DNA from: Lysinibacillus sp. FSL M8-0337
GTDB taxonomy: Bacteria > Bacillota > Bacilli > Bacillales_A > Planococcaceae
Length of the DNA stretch: 64,000 bases
Direction: 5' to 3'
NCBI RefSeq assembly: GCF_038593855.1
Contig: NZ_CP151996.1
Location: 3,534,001 to 3,598,000, forward strand
Position numbers and translations under genes: made by a program. Shown here in pieces: positions 44,940 to 52,428 of this stretch. Positions within the stretch are counted from its first letter, which is position 1, and the number at the start of each line of letters is the position of its first letter. The notes beneath the pieces were generated by a model. That model ran no database searches. It was not told where the DNA came from and worked only from the letters and a program-made list of their open reading frames with translations.

Positions 44940-45311
44940 GTGCCAAAAAAAATCATTTATTTCATAGTAGCTTTGGTTTTGGTTGTTTCATTTGGTTCAA
45001 TTGTAATTCAGCCACAAGCAGTGACTAAAGGTGGGGTAAGTGTAGATTATACAAAAGAAAAAGTTGGTGATATGAGTGGAAATTTATACACAATAAATAA
45101 AGATGAGGTTACAACTTATGGGTGGCCTTGGACTGCAATAACTAAAACTGTAAAAAAAGAATATACTTCTGCTGCTGCAGTCCCAGATTCAATTTATTAC
45201 GAAGAGTATATTGATGGTAAATGGTATCATGGCAAACTAAAAAGAACTGGAGAAGTAGAAAAGCTTCAATATACTTGGAGAGCAACTTTCACAGGTAAAA
45301 TTAATTATTAA
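44940..45311 (+). CDS. Secreted small protein, paralogue A
   Basis: 123 residues with a signal peptide (MPKKIIYFIVALVLVVSF, cleavage perhaps near residue 28). The mature part is Tyr/Trp/Lys-rich. IYYEEYIDGKWYHGKLKRT and YTWRATFTGKI near the end form a beta-rich C-terminal unit that is also found in the broken neighbour. GTG start with AAGGAGAAAGGGA upstream. It looks like a secreted peptide, possibly bacteriocin-like; no family assigned. Confidence 0.6.
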   Translation: MPKKIIYFIVALVLVVSFGSIVIQPQAVTKGGVSVDYTKEKVGDMSGNLYTINKDEVTTYGWPWTAITKTVKKEYTSAAAVPDSIYYEEYIDGKWYHGKLKRTGEVEKLQYTWRATFTGKINY

Positions 45312-45327
45312 AAGGAGTATTATATAT

Positions 45328-45660
45328 ATGATTAATATTTTTAAAAAAGGTTTATTGATGTTTGGAGTTGCTGCGTTTATTTTACCATTTTCTAGTCCAA
45401 CTGTTCAGGCAAGAGGAACAACAATACCCGTGACACAAGAAACATAAACCGAATTAACGCCATTTTGGGTATATGATCATGTTCAAACAATCACTTTGAC
45501 TTTTCCTACACCTTCATTAATTCCTAAGGAAGTACCCTATGAGTATTATCATGAAGTTTACGGCGTAATGAGGGGTGTTTTAAAATATGTAAAACATGAG
45601 TATGTTAAAGGAGAATATAAAGCTACTTTTACAGGTAGGATGTATAGTAATCCTGTATAA
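45328..45660 (+). pseudogene. Secreted small protein, paralogue B, with premature stop
   Basis: AAAGGAG and ATG, then a signal peptide (MINIFKKGLLMFGVAAFI..., cleavage near VQA) and an in-frame TAA at 45445-45447 after 39 codons. The frame then stays open for 70 codons to 45660, ending YKATFTGRMYSNPV, which aligns with YTWRATFTGKINY of paralogue A. A single nonsense change would explain it. It lies 16 bp after paralogue A. Confidence 0.65.
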
Positions 45661-45964
45661 CTGGTCTTCAGTTAAAATAAAAAATATAGAGATGGGACAA
45701 CCCCCTCTCAAATATAAAAAATTGTGTAGTGTGAGGGAGATGCAGGATTGCTTAAAATGCTAGGAATTTTTGTAGTACAAGTTTTTGACGAAAATTTATA
45801 AAACAACGCATAAACAATGTTCACAGACCATTGTTTTGCAACTAATTAAGAAATGGTCGATAATATAAATGGGCCTAACCCTGTGGACAACAATTAAAAT
45901 AGCATTATCCAACCAGTTGTCGGTATTGAACCGGTGACTGGTTGTTTAGTTTTGTTTGGATTCG

Positions 45965-46200
45965 GGTTATTGTTATAATAATTAATCTAGTCTTTTACAG
46001 TTTGTTCTTCGATGGCCGTCGTAGTACTTTTCAAAATGTGTAAGTAGAATGTTTCAGACTTTAACACAGAATGAAACGATTCGATTGGGGCATTATCAGC
46101 GAACGTACCTTTACGGAACATCCTCATGGTAATGCCTTTTGCTTCTACAGCTTGTTGATATTGATAAAATGTATACACCGCGCCCTCACCTAGTTTTTGG
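45965..46200 (-). mobile_element. IS3-family (IS150-like) transposase remnant
   Basis: The fragment on the minus strand encodes FADNAPIESFHSVLKSETFY, matching the DNAPIESFHSVLK end of the IS3 OrfB DDE domain, with the catalytic Glu region. The part before it (YQYQQAVEAKGITMRMFRKG) has a diverged HSDQG-type start, and the rest of the transposase is gone. An end-like sequence TGTCCACAGGGTTAGGCCCA (minus strand, about 45870-45892) may be the old terminal repeat. Confidence 0.7.
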
Positions 46201-46625
46201 TTTATTTTACCTATATAAACATATTCATCATAAGCCTCTCTGTGTTCTTTTCCTTTATCCTTCTAAAGCATAACTGTAGCTTTTTATTTCTCGGCTGTTT
46301 TTCTAAGCTATAATAGAGAAACCATGTCTTGGTCATAAATCAATATAAGTAACAGCAGATACTTATTTGTATACAACAAAAAGATCGAGCGCAACGCACT
46401 CGACTCTATGAAAAACATATAAATTTTTAATTTGTTTTTTTCTTACACCAACCATACAGAAACATTGATGTATCAAGTTTTATCGGACTTTTATCCAATA
46501 CTTCCTTCCATCTCGAACTTGATAAATGGAGGCTTTTGAAATGTCATATATAATAGTAGAAACTCTATAAAATCAATGTTTTTGAATAAAAGCTACTCTA
46601 TATTTGTTTATGCATTTGTACATTG

Positions 46626-46658
46626 TCGGCATGAAATCGGCACAAAGTCGGCATGAAA
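46626..46658 (+). repeat. Three tandem 11-bp repeats, possible integrase arm sites
   Basis: TCGGCATGAAA, TCGGCACAAAG, TCGGCATGAAA in direct succession. Such short direct repeats, with about one helical turn of spacing, occur beside phage attachment sites as tyrosine-integrase arm sites. They lie between the chromosomal yunF region and the prophage. No integrase is in the window. Confidence 0.45.
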
Positions 46659-46670
46659 AATGGTAACACT

Positions 46671-46697
46671 GACCGTCCGAAAAAAGGCGGTCTTTTT
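46671..46697 (+). terminator. Short hairpin terminator
   Basis: GACCG pairs with CGGTC over a 12-base loop, then T5AT. Confidence 0.5.
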
Positions 46698-46853
46698 ATA
46701 TTTTATCTCCTCACGATCTACCTTAAGAGTTACAATGAAACTCTTTTTACCAACAGCCTTACTATACGCCGACTACAAATACAACGTGATATTTCTAGAA
46801 AATTTAAATATAATTAATATCGGAGATAGATAAAATTAAAATGAGGTTTCAAA

Positions 46854-46985
46854 ATGAACAAATTAGAAGAAACAACAAAGGAATTGCTTGAAAAAGGTTA
46901 TACGATCGAGGAAATTAAAGCAGCTTTCGAGGAAGTAATTGAACAAGCTAAAGATTCCAAGGTAGATGATGAGACAGATAACTAA
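46854..46985 (+). CDS. Small acidic protein
   Basis: 43 residues, MNKLEETTKELLEKGYTIEE then IKAAFEEVIEQ and an Asp-rich tail. One amphipathic helix pair; no membrane segment. GAGG lies about seven bases before the ATG. Position between the presumed phage end and the lipoprotein gene. Unknown. Confidence 0.5.
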   Translation: MNKLEETTKELLEKGYTIEEIKAAFEEVIEQAKDSKVDDETDN

Positions 46986-47061
46986 TTACAGTTGTCTGTT
47001 TTTTGTATGTACTTTTAACTCAAAATTACCTAAAATGGAAATGTAAAGGAGAGGTTTTGAA

Positions 47062-47604
47062 ATGAAAAAAATAATTTTTAGCGCTGCATTAGTATTAAGT
47101 TTAGGATTAGCTGGTTGTGGTGAAACGAAAAAAGAAAATGTTTCAGGTACAGCAGAAAGTGCATCTGCACAAAATGATACCGACACAGACAATAGTCAGG
47201 TAGAGAATGAAAAAGATGATACAGGAGTAGAAGAAATTAAAATAAATCAAGTAGTAGTTGATAACGAAAGTTATAAAGCTACTCTTGTTGAAATAGTAAA
47301 AAAAACAGATGATATATGGGGTAATTCCATCGATGTTATTTATGAAATCGAAAATAAACTTGATTATACTATCGGAGTACAGGCGCGCAGTGTATCAGCA
47401 GATGGGTATATGGTGGATGAAGCGATTTTGAATATGTCTCAAGAAGTAGGTGCTGGTAAGAAGGCTAAAGCAATCTTAACTATTAGTGATTTTGATGGAC
47501 ATGATTTCCCAGAACTAAAAAGCGATTTAGAAATGCAATTATATGTTTTTAACTATGATACGTTTATTGAGATTGCTGAACATGAAGTAAAAGTTTCATT
47601 TTAA
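47062..47604 (+). CDS. Putative lipoprotein
   Basis: 180 residues: signal peptide with lipobox LAGC (Cys at 19), a low-complexity Ser/Asp/Glu-rich linker (about 25-58), then a beta-sandwich-like domain (YKATLVEIVKK, IDVIYEIENKLDYTIGVQAR, DLEMQLYVFNYD) that resembles the DUF4352/FxLYD-type extracellular domains. AAAGGAGAGG precedes ATG. Possibly a prophage-borne (lysogenic conversion) gene. Function unknown. Confidence 0.7.
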   Translation: MKKIIFSAALVLSLGLAGCGETKKENVSGTAESASAQNDTDTDNSQVENEKDDTGVEEIKINQVVVDNESYKATLVEIVKKTDDIWGNSIDVIYEIENKLDYTIGVQARSVSADGYMVDEAILNMSQEVGAGKKAKAILTISDFDGHDFPELKSDLEMQLYVFNYDTFIEIAEHEVKVSF

Positions 47605-47620
47605 TAAATACTAACTATTT

Positions 47621-47647
47621 TGCCACTTTATCGAGTGGCTTTTTTTA
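47621..47647 (+). terminator. Terminator after the lipoprotein gene
   Basis: GCCACT, 6-base loop, AGTGGC, then T7. Confidence 0.85.
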
Positions 47648-47758
47648 TTAATCAAATCAGTAATTTATTTCAATAAAAGCAAAATAAATACACAATAGCT
47701 GTTTACTTTTTTAAATAGGTATTGTATAATAAGAGTATAGAAAGGAGGTGAACAAGAA

Positions 47759-47908
47759 CTGGATGAATTTGAGAAAGTCCTTGCAACAGTAGCGCTAGTC
47801 GCAACAACCTTTAAAGCTTTCACATCAGGCTTGAAAGACATTTACGACATGGTGCAAGGAACAAAGAAAAAGCGACGCCCTCCCGCAAAGAAGAAACGTC
47901 GCAAATAA
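47759..47908 (+). CDS. Small basic protein with a probable CTG start
   Basis: A perfect GGAGGTGA is followed, seven bases on, by CTG opening a 49-residue frame: DEFEKVLATVALVATTFKAF, then GLKDIYDMVQG, then a Lys/Arg tail (KKKRRPPAKKKRRK). No ATG, GTG or TTG occurs in frame between the upstream stop (47738) and residue 25. A strong promoter (TTTACT-17-TATAAT) lies just before it. The hydrophobic then very basic layout recalls small phage or type I toxin peptides, but no family is recognised. Confidence 0.5.
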   Translation: MDEFEKVLATVALVATTFKAFTSGLKDIYDMVQGTKKKRRPPAKKKRRK

Positions 47909-47911
47909 CAC

Positions 47912-47937
47912 CTAGAAGGAGGTTGACGCCTCCTTCT
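47912..47937 (+). terminator. Hairpin after the small basic ORF
   Basis: GAAGGAGG pairs with CCTCCTTC over a 6-base loop. The sequence after it is not strongly T-rich, so termination is uncertain. Confidence 0.45.
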
Positions 47938-47969
47938 CAATCAAATTATAACACATCCACTTATTATGT

Positions 47970-48161
47970 ATGAAAAGAATGCTTAAACGAATTGGTTATG
48001 TAAACATCGCTTTATTAATCGCGAGTACTGCTGTAATACTCAAATATGTTGATTTTCAAAGTCCATCAACAATTGATTATGTATTATTAGCACTTTATGG
48101 AACAACTGTTTTAATTCACTTCACAAGGCTAATAATATTTATGTTACCAAAGGAAAGGTGA
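47970..48161 (+). CDS. Small two-helix membrane protein
   Basis: 63 residues, two hydrophobic segments (VNIALLIASTAVILKYV and YVLLALYGTTVLIHF) and basic ends. Its stop lies four bases before the next start; the gene has no strong ribosome site at its own ATG. Probably in one unit with the DNA-binding protein that follows. Unknown function. Confidence 0.5.
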   Translation: MKRMLKRIGYVNIALLIASTAVILKYVDFQSPSTIDYVLLALYGTTVLIHFTRLIIFMLPKER

Positions 48162-48165
48162 TTAC

Positions 48166-48405
48166 ATGAAATATGAATTTTCCACAACTGAAGAACTTCT
48201 AGAATTTTTAAATGCTGAATTACTATCTGCTGCAGAAGCTGCTGAGGTATTAGAAATATCGAAAGCCCGTCTCGGACAATTGATGAAAGATGGAAAGTTA
48301 AAAGCAGCTAAAGACCAGCCTAAAATGTTTTTAAAAAGTGTACTGCTTGAGAAAAAAGATGAGCTTGAATCGCTTCGAAAAAAATATAGACCTTACGATG
48401 AATAA
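48166..48405 (+). CDS. Small helix-turn-helix protein (excisionase/MerR-like fold)
   Basis: 79 residues. ELLSAAEAAEVLEISKARLG then QLMKDGKLKAAKD (about 19-51) is the helix-turn-helix and wing pattern of helix_turn_helix_17/excisionase-like proteins. AAAGGTG precedes ATG. Located at the lysis end of the prophage, on the opposite strand to the late genes. Could be a recombination directionality factor or a small regulator; not decidable. Confidence 0.65.
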   Translation: MKYEFSTTEELLEFLNAELLSAAEAAEVLEISKARLGQLMKDGKLKAAKDQPKMFLKSVLLEKKDELESLRKKYRPYDE

Positions 48406-48407
48406 AC

Positions 48408-48452
48408 AAAAAAAGCCCAGGCTCAAAATTAATTGAGATCCTGGGCTTTAAA
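48408..48452. terminator. Bidirectional terminator at the end of the phage late operon
   Basis: AAAGCCCAGG pairs with CCTGGGCTTT over an 18-base loop; A7 before it gives T7 on the minus strand after the amidase gene. Confidence 0.85.
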
Positions 48453-49196
48453 TCATTCAGCTACAATATTTGTTACCTGGGCTAACTTAGCTGTTTTAAT
48501 TTTACTAGCTCCTGCTTGTGCTGCAGCCATTCCAGTAAATGTACCTGTTTTAACACGCCATTTAACACCATCTTGCTCACTATACGCAACCCAGCCGAAA
48601 CGATGTTTTAATACATCTAAGACATTTTCAGCAGCTTGTCGTGTGGCGTATGTGCCAGTAAGTACACGGTATTTATTATTATCAATAACTGGTTTTTGTT
48701 GCTGTACATTACCACTTGCATTTTTAACCATTGTAATAAATTGTGACCATGTAATTTTACCTTCTCGTAAATTTCGAGGGCAATTTTTGCCACTAAAATA
48801 ATTGTGCTGAACAACATTACTAATTGGAATGTTTTCATCCTTCATGATTTTAGCAACTAACTCTGCAGCATTTTGCATTGCCTTTGGATAGTTACCATCA
48901 CCATTTACGCAAACTTCTACTTGTATACCTTGATTATTACCTGTCGTGCTTCCCGCAGCCCAACATCTCCAAGCATGTTCAAAAGATTGTACAGCCTCTT
49001 TGTCATCCACAGTATAATGCCACGATGCATTACGACTATTTCCATTGTATTGTAATCGTGCATGCGCGTCTGCATCAGCCCCTGAACGTGTATTATCTGT
49101 CTCATGAACAACAATGTATTTTTTAGCGTTCCCTTTGCCATAAGAGACCTTGTTAGCTAGTACATCAGGAACTAATTTTTTACGAATTGTACTCAT
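48453..49196 (-). CDS. Phage endolysin: N-acetylmuramoyl-L-alanine amidase with SPOR-type domain
   Basis: 247 residues. Amidase_2 domain (about 20-150): KYIVVHETDN (zinc His), ASWHYTVDDKEAVQSF, then QHNYFSGKNCPRNL (second zinc His and Cys). A SPOR-type peptidoglycan-binding domain follows (YRVLTGTYATRQAAENVLD, VKTGTFTGMAAAQAGA, about 172-245). It cleaves the amide bond between MurNAc and the stem peptide to release phage. Its ATG overlaps the holin stop by four bases. Confidence 0.92.
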   Translation of the reverse strand: MSTIRKKLVPDVLANKVSYGKGNAKKYIVVHETDNTRSGADADAHARLQYNGNSRNASWHYTVDDKEAVQSFEHAWRCWAAGSTTGNNQGIQVEVCVNGDGNYPKAMQNAAELVAKIMKDENIPISNVVQHNYFSGKNCPRNLREGKITWSQFITMVKNASGNVQQQKPVIDNNKYRVLTGTYATRQAAENVLDVLKHRFGWVAYSEQDGVKWRVKTGTFTGMAAAQAGASKIKTAKLAQVTNIVAE

Positions 49197-49456
49197 TTTA
49201 TTTCACCATCCTTTGGTTTGTTATAATCCATTGCTAGTTGGCTATCTGAAATTCCTTTTGTTGTTGGGTCGATGATAATACCAAGTAAACCTAAAATGCT
49301 TAAAATCGTTTCAGAAATAGCCGTGATTTGATCGTTGTAAATTGTAATATCGACATGAAAAATGCCCGCAATTTGATTAGCGAGCACAATAAGTAATGCG
49401 ATTAAAGACACCCAAAATTGCTTGTGTTGCAGACGTACTTTCCAGTTAATTTTCAT
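49193..49456 (-). CDS. Phage holin (phi LC3-type)
   Basis: About 87 residues: INWKVRLQHKQFWVSLIALL start, two hydrophobic segments, then LGIIIDPTTKGISDSQLAM, the hallmark of the phage_holin_1 family. It forms membrane holes that let the amidase reach the wall. The ATG of MKINWK is preferred (AAAGGAGAG upstream). Confidence 0.92.
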   Translation of the reverse strand: MKINWKVRLQHKQFWVSLIALLIVLANQIAGIFHVDITIYNDQITAISETILSILGLLGIIIDPTTKGISDSQLAMDYNKPKDGEIK

Positions 49457-49715
49457 ATTTAACACTCTCCTTTGTATTTCCCTGTATACCTGCTACTTTT
49501 TCAAGAACGACAATTCGTACTTCATGATTATTAATGCGTTGCACTGAATCCTTTGCAGTTTCATCAACTTCGTTCAAATGTTGGTTTAATCTATCGATAC
49601 CATTAGTTAAACTAAGTAACGTTTTATTCAGATTGTTGGTAATGCGCCAAATAAATAAAAGTCCTGCAAATAATGCTGATACAATCGGCAACCAATTATT
49701 GATTGTTTCGACCAA
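49446..49715 (-). CDS. Phage XhlA-like membrane-associated protein
   Basis: About 89 residues from TTG at 49715 (AAGGTGAGG upstream). An N-terminal helix (WLPIVSALFAGLLFIWRI), then a long amphipathic coiled-coil region (NLNKTLLSLTNGIDRLNQHL...RIVVLEKVAG). Position just before the holin fits the haemolysin XhlA/DUF-type accessory lysis proteins. The frame extends to 49754 but that part lies in a terminator hairpin. Confidence 0.65.
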   Translation of the reverse strand: MVETINNWLPIVSALFAGLLFIWRITNNLNKTLLSLTNGIDRLNQHLNEVDETAKDSVQRINNHEVRIVVLEKVAGIQGNTKESVKYEN

Positions 49716-49746
49716 TGTCCTCACCTTCGTTTCTCCAATATAAAAG

Positions 49747-49780
49747 CCCTCCACAATTATCTATGGAAGGCATAAAAAAT
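49747..49780 (-). terminator. Hairpin between phage structural and lysis genes
   Basis: On the minus strand GCCTTCCA pairs with TGGAGGGC, followed by TTTTATATT. It could reduce readthrough into the lysis genes or mark a lysis-specific transcript. Confidence 0.6.
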
Positions 49781-49790
49781 AACGCTAAGC

Positions 49791-49985
49791 TTACGCTTGC
49801 GTCTCTGGTTGAATAGCTGTAGCTGGTAATACACTCACAATGATGTGCTTATTAATAATAGCTCCACCAATATTAACGAAGTTTACTTTTTGGTCATTTA
49901 ATATTACTGTAAATGCCGTAGCATCAAACTCTGCATTTGTTAAATTTATTGCTTTACCGTTGTTTAGTTGTACTTGATAATCCAT
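49791..49985 (-). CDS. Small phage protein
   Basis: 64 residues, starting MDYQVQLNNGKAINLTNAEF, mostly beta, no signal or helix. Located between the tail protein and lysis genes with AAAAGGAG before the ATG. Unknown; small proteins of this sort are common at this place in siphovirus genomes. Confidence 0.7.
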   Translation of the reverse strand: MDYQVQLNNGKAINLTNAEFDATAFTVILNDQKVNFVNIGGAIINKHIIVSVLPATAIQPETQA

Positions 49986-50003
49986 TCTATCAATCTCCTT
50001 TTA

Positions 50004-51827
50004 TTATGTTAGATTCACATAGCCCACATCAGAACCATTCATACGCACATATAAACGCCTTGCCCCAGAACTATATGCAATACCTAAACCTGCTGTATGT
50101 GCTAGGGCAAATTCATAGTGCCAGAAACCGTTCAGTTTATTAGCGTTGCCTACCGTAATGTTGCTGTAATTTGATGATGACATCCCACCAAAATCAATAT
50201 TCCCACCACCAAAAACACTACCGAATCTTATAGTACTAGCGTTTAGTTGCACTTGGTTTGTATCCCAAATCGACAACCCTGAACCCACATTTGATGAGAT
50301 GGATGCCATAGATTCCGTAAACTGAATAGCTCCACCTGATCCTTGGATATTCAAGCGATTACCAATACTCATTTGCTGTTGGATGTTGATATTACCAGCA
50401 TGGATATTACCTAAATCCCCGTTTATATCCGAAAGTGCATATATCTCACCAACAAACTTTATCTTACTTGCTTTGATAAGTACTTCTGATGCCGTTTGAT
50501 TTATCAGCGAAGATATAGTGTTTCCGTTATAGTCTGTGACTGAAACCTTTTGCGTAATTTGGTGAGCTTGTTGAGTAATAGATGATTCAGCACTAGCTAC
50601 TCTTGTGTCTATCCCATGCAATTGAGTCGCTTGAGCCGTTACTGTAGATTGTATTTGATCGGCTCGAATGTTAATAGCAGCCATCTCATTAGTAATGCGA
50701 TTATTCACCGATAGACTAATCTGGTCAGCTTTCACGTCGATAGCTGCTATTGATTTATTGAGTTGCTCTACTTCTATCGTTATACGGCTATCCGTTTGTG
50801 TGATGGACGACCTAAATTCCTTTTTATTTTCCTCAATTACTTCTTCTAGCTCTTCTTTTGTATCTTCAATAAGCTCTTCTGTATCAACTTCGTTATCTGA
50901 CATTGTACGAGGTAAAGAGTTGCCTAGTGTAACCGCAATCGTCTTTAACTCGTCTGAAAGTTCGTCTACTATACAAATTCGTTTAAGTATTCGTGTCTGT
51001 AGCTCTAACCCCTCAATTGGCTCGTAAATCAACCATACTTTCTCACCTAATGCCTTATCCAATAATTCAATTGTATCCAGTTCAAACGACACTTCTGGAT
51101 AGTCAATAAGTGAATCCTTAGCCTTTTTCAACAGGTTATCTGCAATTGTAAAACGTTCATCACTAATCGGATCAGCAACACGAATCCCCCATATTGTGTG
51201 ATTAGGTGAAGTATAGGTAACGGTTAAATCTTCCTTACCGGTGGCTGTGATTTTTGTTCTAAGATGATTCGTATCGACCTTACGGCTAAGGGCTTTAATG
51301 TTATGGCCGTATCGATATTGTGCGCCATTATCAGGACCAAGTGACTTACTAAAGTGAACTCGGTTATTAGGCAATATCTCAAACTCACAATTAAAGGCAT
51401 CACAGATTTGATTCGCGCATTGGACAATATTTTTGGATCCAAATTTATCGATGGTTTCAGTTTCTGTGAAATCACAGGTTGCTGTCCAACCACTACCAGT
51501 AAATAAGTAATTCACAAACTCTTGACTACTATGAGTGCCACCAAAGGTTTTATCTTTAAACTGATAAGCTAAATCGAAAAAAGTTGAGATGGCAAGGATG
51601 GTTTTGCGCCCCAGCTTATCATCAATTATTTGTTTTACTCGAAAATCATAATTAGCAGCCGTAACAATTGACTCTTCTTGGAGAAGGTTAAATCCTGCCA
51701 CGTTATTAATTTTATTAACTGTAAATTCAAGCGTTAAATTCCCTTGGGTATCTTGCTCGAATACAGGTGCAGATGTTGTGAAAAAAGGCTCTGTCTGATT
51801 ACCTGCGAAGTTTGTAACGATTAACAT
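50004..51827 (-). CDS. Phage tail-associated (minor structural) protein
   Basis: 607 residues. The N-terminal third (MLIVTNFAGNQTEPFFTTSA, LTLEFTVNKINN, CDAFNCEFEI) matches phage minor structural / tail-hub proteins (TIGR01665-like, gp44/baseplate hub fold). The middle is a long helical part (about 330-440: ELIEDTKEELEEVIEENKKE, repeated AINIRADQI/AIDVKADQI units), and the C-terminus is beta-rich and may bind receptors. It follows the fibre gene in transcription, as in many siphovirus tail-tip modules. Confidence 0.8.
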   Translation of the reverse strand: MLIVTNFAGNQTEPFFTTSAPVFEQDTQGNLTLEFTVNKINNVAGFNLLQEESIVTAANYDFRVKQIIDDKLGRKTILAISTFFDLAYQFKDKTFGGTHSSQEFVNYLFTGSGWTATCDFTETETIDKFGSKNIVQCANQICDAFNCEFEILPNNRVHFSKSLGPDNGAQYRYGHNIKALSRKVDTNHLRTKITATGKEDLTVTYTSPNHTIWGIRVADPISDERFTIADNLLKKAKDSLIDYPEVSFELDTIELLDKALGEKVWLIYEPIEGLELQTRILKRICIVDELSDELKTIAVTLGNSLPRTMSDNEVDTEELIEDTKEELEEVIEENKKEFRSSITQTDSRITIEVEQLNKSIAAIDVKADQISLSVNNRITNEMAAINIRADQIQSTVTAQATQLHGIDTRVASAESSITQQAHQITQKVSVTDYNGNTISSLINQTASEVLIKASKIKFVGEIYALSDINGDLGNIHAGNINIQQQMSIGNRLNIQGSGGAIQFTESMASISSNVGSGLSIWDTNQVQLNASTIRFGSVFGGGNIDFGGMSSSNYSNITVGNANKLNGFWHYEFALAHTAGLGIAYSSGARRLYVRMNGSDVGYVNLT

Positions 51828-51919
51828 TCTTTATCACCAACTAACATGTATTTCATTAACTCACATCCTTTCAAGCAAAAGAAAAAGCATCCTTAAAAGA
51901 GGACACTTTGTTATAGTAA

Positions 51920-52090
51920 TTATTTTGTCAGTGCTTCAATTTCACGTTCAGCTATTTCTAACTCAACATAAGGTTTTAAATCTGCAGGCACAACATCCTC
52001 AACCGTACGAACGTCACCCATAATTGTAGTTGCGTAGGCTTTCACAAGTCGTTTTTGCACCAATGATAAACTTTCTAAGTGTTTGTCCAT
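51920..52090 (-). CDS. Small phage protein (CD1375/XkdX-like)
   Basis: 56 residues: MDKHLESLSLVQKRLVKAYA, TTIMGDVRTVEDVVPADLKP, then ELEIAEREIEALTK. The LVKAYATTIMGDVRTVEDVP-like pattern recalls small tail-module proteins of the CD1375 group. Its ATG overlaps the preceding stop (TAATG). A short helical protein of unknown role. Confidence 0.65.
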   Translation of the reverse strand: MDKHLESLSLVQKRLVKAYATTIMGDVRTVEDVVPADLKPYVELEIAEREIEALTK

Positions 52091-52413
52091 TACTGGATAA
52101 CCCCCATTTCCGTAAGCATCGTTATCATTTTTATTTCTAATTCAGCATCTTCGATTTCATTTTGAGAAGGTTTCAATGATTCTAGCATTTGCTGTGCTTC
52201 GCGTTCTGCTTTTTCCTCAGCCGTTTCACCTTCTACCCATTGTACGCCATCCCATCTACGTTTGTAGAAAGATATGTCATCTGGTTGTGGGACAGTAACT
52301 ACATTACCTTCTACCCCTTCCTTTTCACAGGTAACTAATATTGAATCAACAATGTAACCATTTTCATCAATGATATGTCCAATTCTCTCTATTAGTTTAT
52401 TAGATTCTTCCAT
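52090..52413 (-). CDS. Phage tail-module protein, XkdW-like
   Basis: 107 residues. The ATG MEESNKL is chosen (AAAGGTGG eight bases upstream). VTVPQPDDISFYKRRWDGVQ then WVEGETAEEKAERE is typical of proteins encoded after phage fibres, including XkdW of PBSX; the last 40 residues form a helix. Possibly a fibre chaperone. Translationally coupled to the next small gene. Confidence 0.7.
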   Translation of the reverse strand: MEESNKLIERIGHIIDENGYIVDSILVTCEKEGVEGNVVTVPQPDDISFYKRRWDGVQWVEGETAEEKAEREAQQMLESLKPSQNEIEDAELEIKMITMLTEMGVIQ

Positions 52414-52428
52414 TATTAAATCCACCTT

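Larger units (their letters stand above)
45661..46853. other. Junction region: IS remnant and possible phage end
   Basis: About 1.2 kb without an intact gene. It holds the IS3-type transposase fragment (45987-46200), then 46200-46620 with no recognised feature except a TATCAAGTT/AACTTGATA inverted pair near 46469-46534, then the triple 11-bp repeat and a small terminator. Confidence 0.5.

Noticed and set aside
46626-46658. CRISPR array
   Set aside because: Only three 11-bp units in direct contact, with no spacers.
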